Assembly: GCA_937975525.1 (NCBI GenBank)
Contig: CALJUJ010000501.1
Span: forward strand, 1 to 8,458
Direction of reading: 5' to 3'
Source: an uncultured bacterium
GTDB lineage: Bacteria > Desulfobacterota > Binatia > HRBIN30
Length of the DNA: 8,458 nt
Positions 1-6,151 of this stretch are shown in pieces. Position 1 is the stretch's first letter. Every line of letters starts with the position of its first letter. A program made the translations under genes and the position numbers. The notes beneath the pieces were generated by a model that did not search any database, had not been told where the DNA came from, and saw nothing but the letters and a program-made list of their open reading frames with translations.

Positions 1-1
1 A

Positions 2-94
2 CACCTGTGCGTCAAGCGCGCCAAGAGCATCGCCGTGCTGTTAGGCGACGCCAGCGCGCACCGCGAGCGGCTCGCCGACGCTCTCGGATTGTGA
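2..94 (+). CDS. C-terminal end of an unidentified protein, possibly RecD2/UvrD-type helicase (partial)
   Basis: Frame 2 is open from the window edge and ends in TGA at 92-94, giving 30 residues that read HLCVKRAKSIAVLLGDASAH and then RERLADALGL. The pattern [small]-x-KRAKSIAVLLGD resembles the extreme C-terminus of superfamily 1 helicases (RecD2/ExoV alpha and UvrD-like). Their last motif reads roughly 'TRAKxLxVLVG', followed by a short charged helix. The canonical threonine before the basic pair is a lysine here, so the family is a suggestion only. The stop is followed 13 nt later by a strong hairpin, as expected for a real gene end, and the next gene converges on it. An ORF in frame 1 across the same bases is Arg-rich and is a shadow. 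Other proteins could end this way. Confidence 0.5.
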   Translation, partial: HLCVKRAKSIAVLLGDASAHRERLADALGL

Positions 95-107
95 GAAAGC
101 GCGCCCG

Positions 108-128
108 GGGCGGCGCTCGGCGCCGCCC
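108..128. terminator. GC-rich hairpin between convergent genes, likely bidirectional terminator
   Basis: GGGCGGCG (108-115) pairs perfectly with CGCCGCCC (121-128) around the 5-nt loop CTCGG, giving an 8-bp all-GC stem. It lies 13 nt after the stop of the plus-strand partial gene and directly abuts the stop codon (129-131) of the minus-strand acyltransferase, so it could serve both. There is no T-tract on either side. It is therefore not a textbook intrinsic terminator, but such hairpins are common between convergent genes in high-GC genomes. Confidence 0.55.
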
Positions 129-1550
129 TCAGTGGCGTCGCGGGTGCAGCGCGGCGAGCTCGGCGAAGGCGGCGTGCAGGTCGGCGACCAGCGGCCCGAG
201 GTCGGGCAGCACCTCCCAATCGGCGATGACGCCGATGTCGAGGTGGTCGACGTAGGTGGCCACCGCCATGCCGAGGCTCTGGTTCTCGAACAGCGGCACC
301 TGCGGGTAGGCCTCGCGCAGCGGCGCGTCGAGCAGGTAGCGCGGCTCGGCGGGTCCCGGGATGCGCGACAAGATCAGGTTGTACGGATGCAGGCGCCGCG
401 ACACGTCGACGCCGGCCTGCAGTAGCCGACTACCGCCGATCTCCGCCGCTTGCAACAAGCGCTCGAGCCCGAGGGTCTGGTTCGCCGGCGTGAGCCCCGC
501 GGTCATGCGGGCGACGGCACGAAAGCGGCGCCGTGCGTCCGACTCGTCCACCGGCAAGGGGACGATCCAGCCGGCGGCGCGGTTGTGCACCATTCCCGGA
601 TCGTCGTGGCTCGGCCGCGCCGCGGCGGGAATCACGACGCGAAACGACTGCCCGCGCAGACGAAAGCCGTGGCGCCGGAAGAGACGCCAGAGCGCTCCGG
701 CGACGGCGGCGAGGATCACGTCGTCCTCGCCGCCGCCGAGACGCTCGGCGGTGGCGCGCACGTCGCCGCGGCGTATGCGCAGCCAGCTGACGAATCGATG
801 CGGCCCCGGGGGATGGTTGATCGGCGTCTCCGGTGCGCCCGAGAAGCTCGCCGACAACGTGTCGCGCCAACTCGCCCAGCGCTCGGCGATCTCCTCGCGG
901 GGCGCCGCGCGCAGTCCCTGGACATCGGCCGAGAGACGCTGCGACAACCCCACCGACAGCCCGAAGCGATCGACCACCGAATCACGCCAGAGCTCGAAGC
1001 GGCCCGGCGCGGGCCGCGGGATCCAATCGACCGGATCGTCGGGCTGCGGGCGCGGCTCCCGGTCGAGCAGCCCGGCCATGAGATCGACCGTGGCGACCCC
1101 GTCCAGCATGCAATGATGCGTCTTGGTGACGATCGCGAAGCGCCTTTCCTGCAGGCCTTCGACGACCCACATCTCCCACAGCGGCTTCGAGCGATCGAGC
1201 GGCTGCGAGACGATCGACGACACCGTCGTCTGCAGACGGCGCTCGTCGCCGGGCTCGGTGAGGCTCGCATGGCGCACGTGGAAGTGCAGCTTGAAGCGGT
1301 CGTCGTCGACCCACACCGGGTGCCCTTCGACCGGCGTCGCGACGATGCGCTGGCGAAACCGCGGGAAGCGGAACAGCCGTGAGGCGACGTGGCGCCGTAT
1401 CCGCGCGACGTCGACGCCGCCGTCGGCGTCGACCAGCGAGCCGCCGTCGAAGATCCAAGCCCAGGCGATGTGCATGTGGGTGTTGGGGCCCTCGAACAGC
1501 AGGAACGATGCGTCGTGCGCCGACAAGCGCTCGTAGGCGTAGTGGGCCAT
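129..1550 (-). CDS. Wax ester synthase/diacylglycerol acyltransferase, diverged paralog
   Basis: This 473-residue protein has the usual length of the bacterial WS/DGAT family, which moves acyl groups from acyl-CoA onto fatty alcohols or diacylglycerol to make wax esters or triacylglycerol. Visible motifs are an N-terminal LSxxDASFL (residues 9-17), PLW (123-125), the catalytic HHCMLDG (145-151), a PGP turn (398-400) and the C-terminal 'ADWEVLPD' (443-450). ATG at 1550 is preceded by GAGG (1556-1559) five bases upstream, which supports this start. Several family positions are altered: the usual ND is D277-D278 in GEDDVIL, and the NVPGP motif reads RIPGP (396-400). The segment usually written P-x-S is also changed to PAA. 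The histidine/aspartate core is intact, so it may still be active, perhaps with a different acyl acceptor. It is transcribed divergently from its paralog at 1668. Confidence 0.93.
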   Translation of the reverse strand: MAHYAYERLSAHDASFLLFEGPNTHMHIAWAWIFDGGSLVDADGGVDVARIRRHVASRLFRFPRFRQRIVATPVEGHPVWVDDDRFKLHFHVRHASLTEPGDERRLQTTVSSIVSQPLDRSKPLWEMWVVEGLQERRFAIVTKTHHCMLDGVATVDLMAGLLDREPRPQPDDPVDWIPRPAPGRFELWRDSVVDRFGLSVGLSQRLSADVQGLRAAPREEIAERWASWRDTLSASFSGAPETPINHPPGPHRFVSWLRIRRGDVRATAERLGGGEDDVILAAVAGALWRLFRRHGFRLRGQSFRVVIPAAARPSHDDPGMVHNRAAGWIVPLPVDESDARRRFRAVARMTAGLTPANQTLGLERLLQAAEIGGSRLLQAGVDVSRRLHPYNLILSRIPGPAEPRYLLDAPLREAYPQVPLFENQSLGMAVATYVDHLDIGVIADWEVLPDLGPLVADLHAAFAELAALHPRRH

Positions 1551-1582
1551 GGCCGCCTCATAGCCGAGCCTCGTGCCGACCT

Positions 1583-1604
1583 AAAGGGTCGCGCTCGGCC
1601 CTTT
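1583..1604. promoter_or_regulatory. Imperfect palindrome in the divergent intergenic region, candidate operator
   Basis: AAAGGG (1583-1588) and CCCTTT (1599-1604) form a perfect 6-bp inverted repeat. After one mismatched pair, CG/CG (1590-1591 with 1596-1597) extends the symmetry, leaving a 4-base centre. It lies in the 117-bp gap between the two divergently transcribed acyltransferases, 33 bp from the minus-strand start and 63 bp from the plus-strand start. That position suits a shared operator for a dimeric regulator. It is also among the most AT-containing stretches of the gap, so it could overlap promoter elements. No convincing -35/-10 pair could be read. The operator role is inference from symmetry and position. 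Confidence 0.35.
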
Positions 1605-1653
1605 GCCTCGCCGCGGCGATGACGTAAGTTCGCGCTCGCCGCACCCAGGGCTC

Positions 1654-1660
1654 GGGGAGG
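1654..1660 (+). promoter_or_regulatory. Ribosome binding site setting the GTG start of the plus-strand WS/DGAT
   Basis: GGGGAGG lies 7 nt before the GTG at 1668. It is the only strong Shine-Dalgarno match in the leader. The resulting N-terminus MAHYERLSAQDASFL aligns with the start of the divergent paralog (MAHYAYERLSAHDASFL). Confidence 0.8.
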
Positions 1661-1667
1661 GCAACGC

Positions 1668-3119
1668 GTGGCTCACTACGAACGACTGTCCGCACAAGAC
1701 GCCTCGTTCCTCGTCTTCGAGGACGCCAACAGCAGTGCCCACATGCACGTGGGCGGGGTGTCGATCTACGACGGCGGCGGCCTCACCGCTCCCGGCGGCG
1801 GCGTCGACATCGAGAAGATCCGCGCCTACGTCGCCTCGCGGCTGCATCACATCCCGCGCTACCGCCAGCGCCTCGTCCAGACGCCGCTCGAAGGCGAGCC
1901 GGTGTGGGTCGACGACGACCGCTTCAACGTGCGCTACCACGTCCGCCACACGCGCCTGCCGCGGCCCGGCGACGACCGCGAGCTCAAGCGCCTGACGGCG
2001 CGGATTCTCTCCCAACGCCTCGATCGCAGCCGCCCGCTCTGGGAGTACTGGATCATCGAGGGCCTGCAGGGCGGCCGCTTCGCCGCGCTCACCAAGACCC
2101 ATCACTGCATGATCGACGGCGTCTCCGGAGTCGACATCTCCTCCGTGCTCATGAGCCTGGAGCCGGTCGACACGTTCGACCCGGCGCCGACGTGGGCACC
2201 GCGGCCGGCACCGAATCAGGTCGAGCTGGCACGCGACGAGATCGGCCGCCGCCTCGCCGTGCCTGGCGAGATCGCCGCCGGTGTCGGCCGCCTCCTGCGC
2301 CAGCCGTGGCTGCGCGGCGCCGACCTGCGCGCGAACCTCGAGTCGGTCGGCAAGACCCTGGGCGTCGCCTGGCGCGGCGCCGCCAAGACGCCGATCAATC
2401 GGCCGATCGGCCCGCACCGGCGCTTCGACTGGACCCACGTCGCACTCGACGCCGCCAAGGAGATCAAGAACGCCCTCGGCGGGACCATCAACGACGTCGT
2501 CCTCACGACCGTATCCGGAGCCATCGGCGACTTCCTCCGCCGCCGTCGCGTTCACGTCGACATCCTCGACTTCATCGGCGCCGTGCCGGTCAGCACCCGC
2601 AACGCCGACGACCACTCCATGGGCAATCAGGTATCGGCCTGGCTCGCGCGCCTGCCGATCGCCGAGCGCGACCCCGCGCGTCGCTATGCCGAGGTCGGCG
2701 CGATCACCGCGGAGCTCAAACGCACCGGCGGCAGCAATGCCGCGGCCTACCTGTACCAACTCGCCGAGTGGGGCGGCCCGGCAGCGCTGTCCGGCGTCGT
2801 CGCCCTCACCCGGCGCATGAGCCCCTGCAACCTGGTGATCACCAACGTTCCCGGGCCCCCGTTTCCGCTCTACGTGCTCGGCGCCCGCATGCTCGAAGCC
2901 TACCCCCAGGTCACCCTGCTCGAGGGCCAGGGCCTCGGCGTCGCCGTCTTCAGCTACTGCGGCCGCCTGCAGTTCGGCTTCAATGCCGATTGGGACCTGC
3001 TGCCCGATCTCCACGACCTGGTGCGCGACGTGGAGCGCAACTTCGCCGCGCTGCATGCATTCGCCACCGGCGTCGACGACGCCACCGACTCCGCCGACGC
3101 GACGACTTCGTCCGCGTGA
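1668..3119 (+). CDS. Wax ester synthase/diacylglycerol acyltransferase
   Basis: This 483-residue WS/DGAT family enzyme (acyl-CoA:alcohol or acyl-CoA:diacylglycerol O-acyltransferase) belongs to the pathway of neutral storage lipid formation, probably acting at the cytoplasmic face of the membrane or on lipid droplets. All the expected motifs are seen: LSxxDASFL (7-15), PLW (123-125), catalytic HHCMIDG (145-151), INDVVL with the conserved N275-D276, PVSTR (307-311), MGN (318-320), NVPGP (393-397) and 'FNADWDLLPD' (438-447). The C-terminal 15 residues (DDATDSADATTSSA) are a low-complexity acidic/Ser-Thr tail. The GTG start has a strong ribosome binding site. It is first in a tight three-gene run: the phosphatase starts 25 bp downstream. 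Motif spacing is the same as in the minus-strand neighbour, so the two probably arose by duplication. Whether wax ester or triacylglycerol is made cannot be told from sequence. Confidence 0.95.
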   Translation: MAHYERLSAQDASFLVFEDANSSAHMHVGGVSIYDGGGLTAPGGGVDIEKIRAYVASRLHHIPRYRQRLVQTPLEGEPVWVDDDRFNVRYHVRHTRLPRPGDDRELKRLTARILSQRLDRSRPLWEYWIIEGLQGGRFAALTKTHHCMIDGVSGVDISSVLMSLEPVDTFDPAPTWAPRPAPNQVELARDEIGRRLAVPGEIAAGVGRLLRQPWLRGADLRANLESVGKTLGVAWRGAAKTPINRPIGPHRRFDWTHVALDAAKEIKNALGGTINDVVLTTVSGAIGDFLRRRRVHVDILDFIGAVPVSTRNADDHSMGNQVSAWLARLPIAERDPARRYAEVGAITAELKRTGGSNAAAYLYQLAEWGGPAALSGVVALTRRMSPCNLVITNVPGPPFPLYVLGARMLEAYPQVTLLEGQGLGVAVFSYCGRLQFGFNADWDLLPDLHDLVRDVERNFAALHAFATGVDDATDSADATTSSA

Positions 3120-3144
3120 GCCATCTCCCCGAAGAGGACCGAAC

Positions 3145-4737
3145 ATGCCCGCGACCAAGTTTCCCATCGAGCTTCCCGACCACGCCTGGGGGCCGCGCCC
3201 GACGCGCCGCGAGTTCCTGCTCTACATGGGCGCCGCCGTCGCCGTCGCGGCCTGCGGCGACGACGACCGAAGCCCCGGGGCCGCGGTGCCGCCCGCTCCC
3301 CAGCTCGACCTCGACCCGTTCGCCCTCGGCGTCGCCAGCGGCGATCCGCTGCCGGAAAGCGTCATCCTCTGGACCCGACTCGCGCCCGAGCCGACCACCG
3401 GCGGCGGCATGCCCGCCACCGACGTTCCCGTGGTGTGGGAGGTCGCGCTCGACGCCGACTTCGCGCAGATCGTTCGCTCCGGCTGGGCGTGGGCGACGCC
3501 CGGCCTCGCGCACTCGCTTCACATCGACGCCGACGGCCTCGCTCCCGACACGTGGTACTGGTACCGCTTTCGCATCGACGGGCAGTGGACGAGCCCGACG
3601 GGTCGCACCCGCACCCTGCCGGCCTTCGACGCCCGGCCGGAGGCGTTCACGATCATCTCGGCGACGTGCCAGAACTACGTGCAGGGCTTCTACACCTCGC
3701 ACTTTCATCTCGCCCAGGAGGACGTCGATCTCGTCGCCTTCCTCGGCGACTACATCTACGAGGGCGCCGGCAGCGGGCAGGCGCGCACGCACGTCGGCCC
3801 GAAGCTGCGCACCCTCGCGGACTATCGCAATCGCTACGGCCAGTATCGCTCCGATGCCAACCTGCAGGCCGCGCACCAGCGCTGCCCGTGGGTCGTCACC
3901 TGGGACGACCACGAGGTCAGCAACAACTACGCCGGCCTGATCCTGCAAGCGGGCGAGAACGACGTCGACGACGTGCTCGCGCTGCGGCGCAACGCCTACC
4001 AGGCGTACTACGAGCACATGCCGGTCCGGCTGCCGGTGCCCGACGACTTCGGCCACATGCAGATCTACCAGTCGTTCGACGTCGGCGACCTCGCCCGCGT
4101 GCACGTGCTCGACGGCCGCCAGTACCGCAGTGACCAGGCCTGTGGCGATCGCATCGTCCGCTGCCCCGAGGTGGACGATCCCAGCCGGACGATGCTCGGC
4201 ATCGAGCAGAAGCAATGGCTGAAGGAGAACCTCGACGGTGCGGCGGGGATCTGGAACGTCATCGCCCAGCAGACCGTGTTCACGCCCATCGTCATCCAGA
4301 ACAACTTCGTCAACAACGACCAGTGGGACGGCTACGCGGTCGAGCAGCAAGAGCTGCTGACCTTCTTTCGCGACGTCCGCAATCCGGTGATTCTGACCGG
4401 CGACATCCACCTCGCCGGCTTGGGCCTGTTGCCGGCGGATGCCCGCGACCCGAGCTCGCCGGTGGTCGGCTACGAAGTGGTGACGACGTCGATCTCGTCG
4501 AACGGCGACGGCACCAACGAGCTCGGCGACCTCATCGAGCGCGCGATCGGCCTCGTTCCCAACGTGCGCTACATCAACGCCCGCAACCGCGGCTATTCGG
4601 TATGCCACTTCACGCGCGAGCGACTCCGTGTCGAGTACCGGATCGTCTCGACGGTGCTCGCCGAAACCGCGGAAGTCGGCACCGACAAGATCTTCGAGGT
4701 CGAGGCCGATACGCTCGCGCTCACCGAAGTGCTGTGA
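3145..4737 (+). CDS. phoD: PhoD-like metallophosphatase with Tat/lipoprotein signal
   Basis: This 530-residue secreted phosphatase belongs to the PhoD family, metal-dependent phosphomonoesterases/phosphodiesterases that act outside the cytoplasmic membrane. The N-terminus carries a twin-arginine motif TRREFL (20-25), a hydrophobic stretch AAVAVAA and then C37 in a lipobox-like VAAC, suggesting Tat export and possible lipid anchoring. A PhoD N-terminal Ig-like domain follows (about 55-160: FALGVASGDP, VILWTRL, 'DTWYWYRF'). The catalytic domain has ATCQNY (173-178), FLGDYIYE (199-206), TWDDHEVSNN (252-261) and LTGDIHLA (417-424), matching the Cys/Asp/His metal ligands of the family. ATG 3145 is chosen because AGAGGA (3133-3138) lies six bases upstream and it begins directly before the signal peptide; the same frame stays open further up but overlaps the acyltransferase. 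It lies 25 bp after the WS/DGAT stop, and the next gene overlaps its stop by 4 bp. No Pho box was recognised nearby, so phosphate control is not shown. Confidence 0.93.
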   Translation: MPATKFPIELPDHAWGPRPTRREFLLYMGAAVAVAACGDDDRSPGAAVPPAPQLDLDPFALGVASGDPLPESVILWTRLAPEPTTGGGMPATDVPVVWEVALDADFAQIVRSGWAWATPGLAHSLHIDADGLAPDTWYWYRFRIDGQWTSPTGRTRTLPAFDARPEAFTIISATCQNYVQGFYTSHFHLAQEDVDLVAFLGDYIYEGAGSGQARTHVGPKLRTLADYRNRYGQYRSDANLQAAHQRCPWVVTWDDHEVSNNYAGLILQAGENDVDDVLALRRNAYQAYYEHMPVRLPVPDDFGHMQIYQSFDVGDLARVHVLDGRQYRSDQACGDRIVRCPEVDDPSRTMLGIEQKQWLKENLDGAAGIWNVIAQQTVFTPIVIQNNFVNNDQWDGYAVEQQELLTFFRDVRNPVILTGDIHLAGLGLLPADARDPSSPVVGYEVVTTSISSNGDGTNELGDLIERAIGLVPNVRYINARNRGYSVCHFTRERLRVEYRIVSTVLAETAEVGTDKIFEVEADTLALTEVL

Positions 4738-5867
4738 GCCGAACGCCGCACCGCCGCCTGCTGATCGTCGGCGGCGGCCACGCCCACATCCACGTCCTGC
4801 GCGCGCTGCGCGAGCGGCCCCTCGACGGTGTCGACGTCACCTTCGTTCACCCGCACGCCTTCGCCACGTACTCGGGCATGGTGCCCGGCTACATCGCCGG
4901 GCAATACCGCTTGCGGCAGACCCAGATCGACGTGCGCGAGCTCGCCGCCGCGGCGGACGCCGAGCTCGTCACCGGCCGGGCCACGGCCATCGACGCCGCG
5001 GCGCGACGCGTGCGCGTGGATGCCGACGCATGGCTCGCCTACGACGTCGTCTCGTTCGACATCGGCTCGCAACCGGCTCATCCCGAGCTCGTCGCCGCGG
5101 ACGCGCCCGCATCGATGGTCAAGCCGATCGACGTCGCCGCCGCCGCGATCGACGCTGCCCTCGCTCAACCGCGCCCCGAGCACGGGCGGCGCCTGGTCGT
5201 CGTCGGCGCCGGCGCCGGTGGAACCGAAGTGGCCTTTGCGCTCGCCGCGCGCCTGGCGCGCGAGGGGGGCGGCGACGTCGCCCTCGTCGACCGCGGCGAG
5301 GCACCGGTGATGGAGCGCGGCAGGCACACCTCGACCATCGTCGCGCGCGCCCTCGCCGAACGAGGCATTCGCTTCCTCGGCGCGGCGACGGTCGAGTCCG
5401 TCGATGCGGCGGGGGTCGTCGCTCGGGACGCGTACGGCACTCGCCACCGCCTGCCGGCCGAATGGGTCGTCTGGGCGACCGGCGCGGCCGCACCGGCGCT
5501 GTTCCGCGACTCCGCGCTCGCCACGGACGCCCGCGGCTTCCTATGGGTCGGTGCCGACCTGCGCCATGAGCCGCACCCGGAGATCTTCGCCGCCGGCGAC
5601 TGCGCAACGCTCACGACGCACCCGCAGCTGCCCAAGGCAGGCGTCTACGCGGTGCGTCAGGGCGTGACCCTGGCGCACAACCTATATGCAACGCTGCGCG
5701 GCGAGGCGCTGCGGACCTACGAGCCACAGAAGCGCTTCTTGTCGATTCTCAATCTCGGCGACGGCACGGCCGTGGCGAGCTACGCCGGCTGGGCCTGGCA
5801 CGGTCGTTCGGCCTGGCGACTGAAGGACTTCATCGACCGCCGCTTCGTCGCCCGCTACGACGGGTAG
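4734..5867 (+). CDS. FAD-dependent pyridine nucleotide-disulfide oxidoreductase, SelD N-terminal-domain type
   Basis: This 377-residue flavoprotein is related to type II NADH dehydrogenases and sulfide:quinone reductases. The closest recognisable group is the pyridine nucleotide-disulfide oxidoreductase family that in many bacteria is fused in front of selenide,water dikinase (SelD). Diagnostic stretches are LLIVGGGHAHIHVLRAL (9-25), TYSGMVPGYIAGQYR (45-59), SFDIGSQP (107-114), the second dinucleotide-binding loop VVVGAGAGGTEVA (155-167), VVWATG (245-250), FAAGDC (285-290) and the tail PQKRFLSILNLGDG plus 'WRLKDFIDRRF' (331-344, 361-371). The tail is the hallmark of that family. No SelD domain follows: the frame stops at 5865-5867 and non-coding DNA begins. 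The GTG start overlaps the phoD stop (GTGA, 4734-4737), typical of translational coupling. The electron acceptor is unknown; there is no CxxC redox disulfide at the FAD site. Its link to the lipid and phosphatase genes is by operon only. Confidence 0.9.
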   Translation: MSRTPHRRLLIVGGGHAHIHVLRALRERPLDGVDVTFVHPHAFATYSGMVPGYIAGQYRLRQTQIDVRELAAAADAELVTGRATAIDAAARRVRVDADAWLAYDVVSFDIGSQPAHPELVAADAPASMVKPIDVAAAAIDAALAQPRPEHGRRLVVVGAGAGGTEVAFALAARLAREGGGDVALVDRGEAPVMERGRHTSTIVARALAERGIRFLGAATVESVDAAGVVARDAYGTRHRLPAEWVVWATGAAAPALFRDSALATDARGFLWVGADLRHEPHPEIFAAGDCATLTTHPQLPKAGVYAVRQGVTLAHNLYATLRGEALRTYEPQKRFLSILNLGDGTAVASYAGWAWHGRSAWRLKDFIDRRFVARYDG

Positions 5868-5937
5868 GGCCTCAGTTTGATCATCACGCCGGTGGACGAA
5901 CCGAAGGGGACACCCATCGGGCTCTTGGGCTCGGCCC

Positions 5938-6019
5938 TGTAGCGCCCGCCGTCTCGGCGGGTTCTCCGCTTCTGCCCCACGCTGCGCCTCCCCTTTCCGC
6001 CGGGACGGCGGACGCTACA
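5938..6019. repeat. Inverted pair of REP-like hairpin elements (BIME-like)
   Basis: Unit A (5938-5961) reads TGTAGCG followed by hairpin CCCGCCG-TCT-CGGCGGG. Unit B (5996-6019), read on the minus strand, is TGTAGCG followed by TCCGCCG-TCC-CGGCGGA. Each has a GTAG just before a 7-bp stem with a 3-nt loop, the architecture of REP sequences mobilised by RAYT (Y1 family) transposases. The units face each other across a 34-bp spacer (5962-5995). They differ at one stem pair (C-G versus T-A, a compensatory change) and one loop base. The pair lies 70 bp after the oxidoreductase stop, so it may also terminate or stabilise that operon's transcript. No transposase is present in the window. Confidence 0.72.
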
Positions 6020-6031
6020 GCGAGGGTCCTC

Positions 6032-6091
6032 CAGTCCCCATGGTGCGAGAGCACCCTTTCGGGCCGCTATGCGGCCATGGGGACTGTCCCC
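6032..6091. repeat. Branched inverted-repeat structure, possible MITE or structured RNA
   Basis: A perfect 12-bp outer inverted repeat, CAGTCCCCATGG (6032-6043) with CCATGGGGACTG (6075-6086), encloses two further hairpins. These are GGTGC-GAGA-GCACC (6042-6055, a GNRA-type tetraloop) and GGCCGC-TAT-GCGGCC (6062-6076). Each shares two bases with the outer stem, so the fold would be a three-way junction or would breathe between states. The right arm also forms GGGGAC-T-GTCCCC (6079-6091), an alternative pairing. The GGGGACnGTCCCC signature resembles dispersed palindromic elements of environmental proteobacterial genomes, a family resemblance from memory. Together with the adjacent REP pair this looks like non-autonomous mobile DNA. 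A transcribed regulatory RNA is possible but has no independent support. Confidence 0.5.
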
Positions 6092-6151
6092 GATTCTCGC
6101 AATTGAATTCGAAGTGAGACACCGCCCTACGACGCGGCCGCTCGAAGCCTG

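Noticed and set aside
450..1382. Plus-strand ORF (310 aa) opposite the first WS/DGAT
   Set aside because: Shadow of the minus-strand gene, which carries the HHxxxDG motif and a proper ribosome binding site.
1581..3167. Long minus-strand ORF (528 aa) opposite the second WS/DGAT
   Set aside because: It is the antisense of a convincing gene. The protein is Asp/Ala/Val/Gly-rich with repeated 'VDVDAVVV'-like runs typical of GC-rich shadow frames, and no family motif is seen.
2980..4608. Long minus-strand ORF (542 aa) opposite phoD
   Set aside because: Antisense shadow of the PhoD frame with Val/Asp/Ala-rich composition and no recognisable domain.
4593..5447. Minus-strand ORF (284 aa) opposite the flavoprotein
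   Set aside because: Shadow frame. The plus-strand reading has all dinucleotide-binding motifs and the family tail.
5868..6151. Possible small gene or CRISPR array in the 284-bp gap
   Set aside because: No evenly spaced direct repeats and no short frame with a ribosome binding site and family-like sequence. The structure is explained by inverted repeats.
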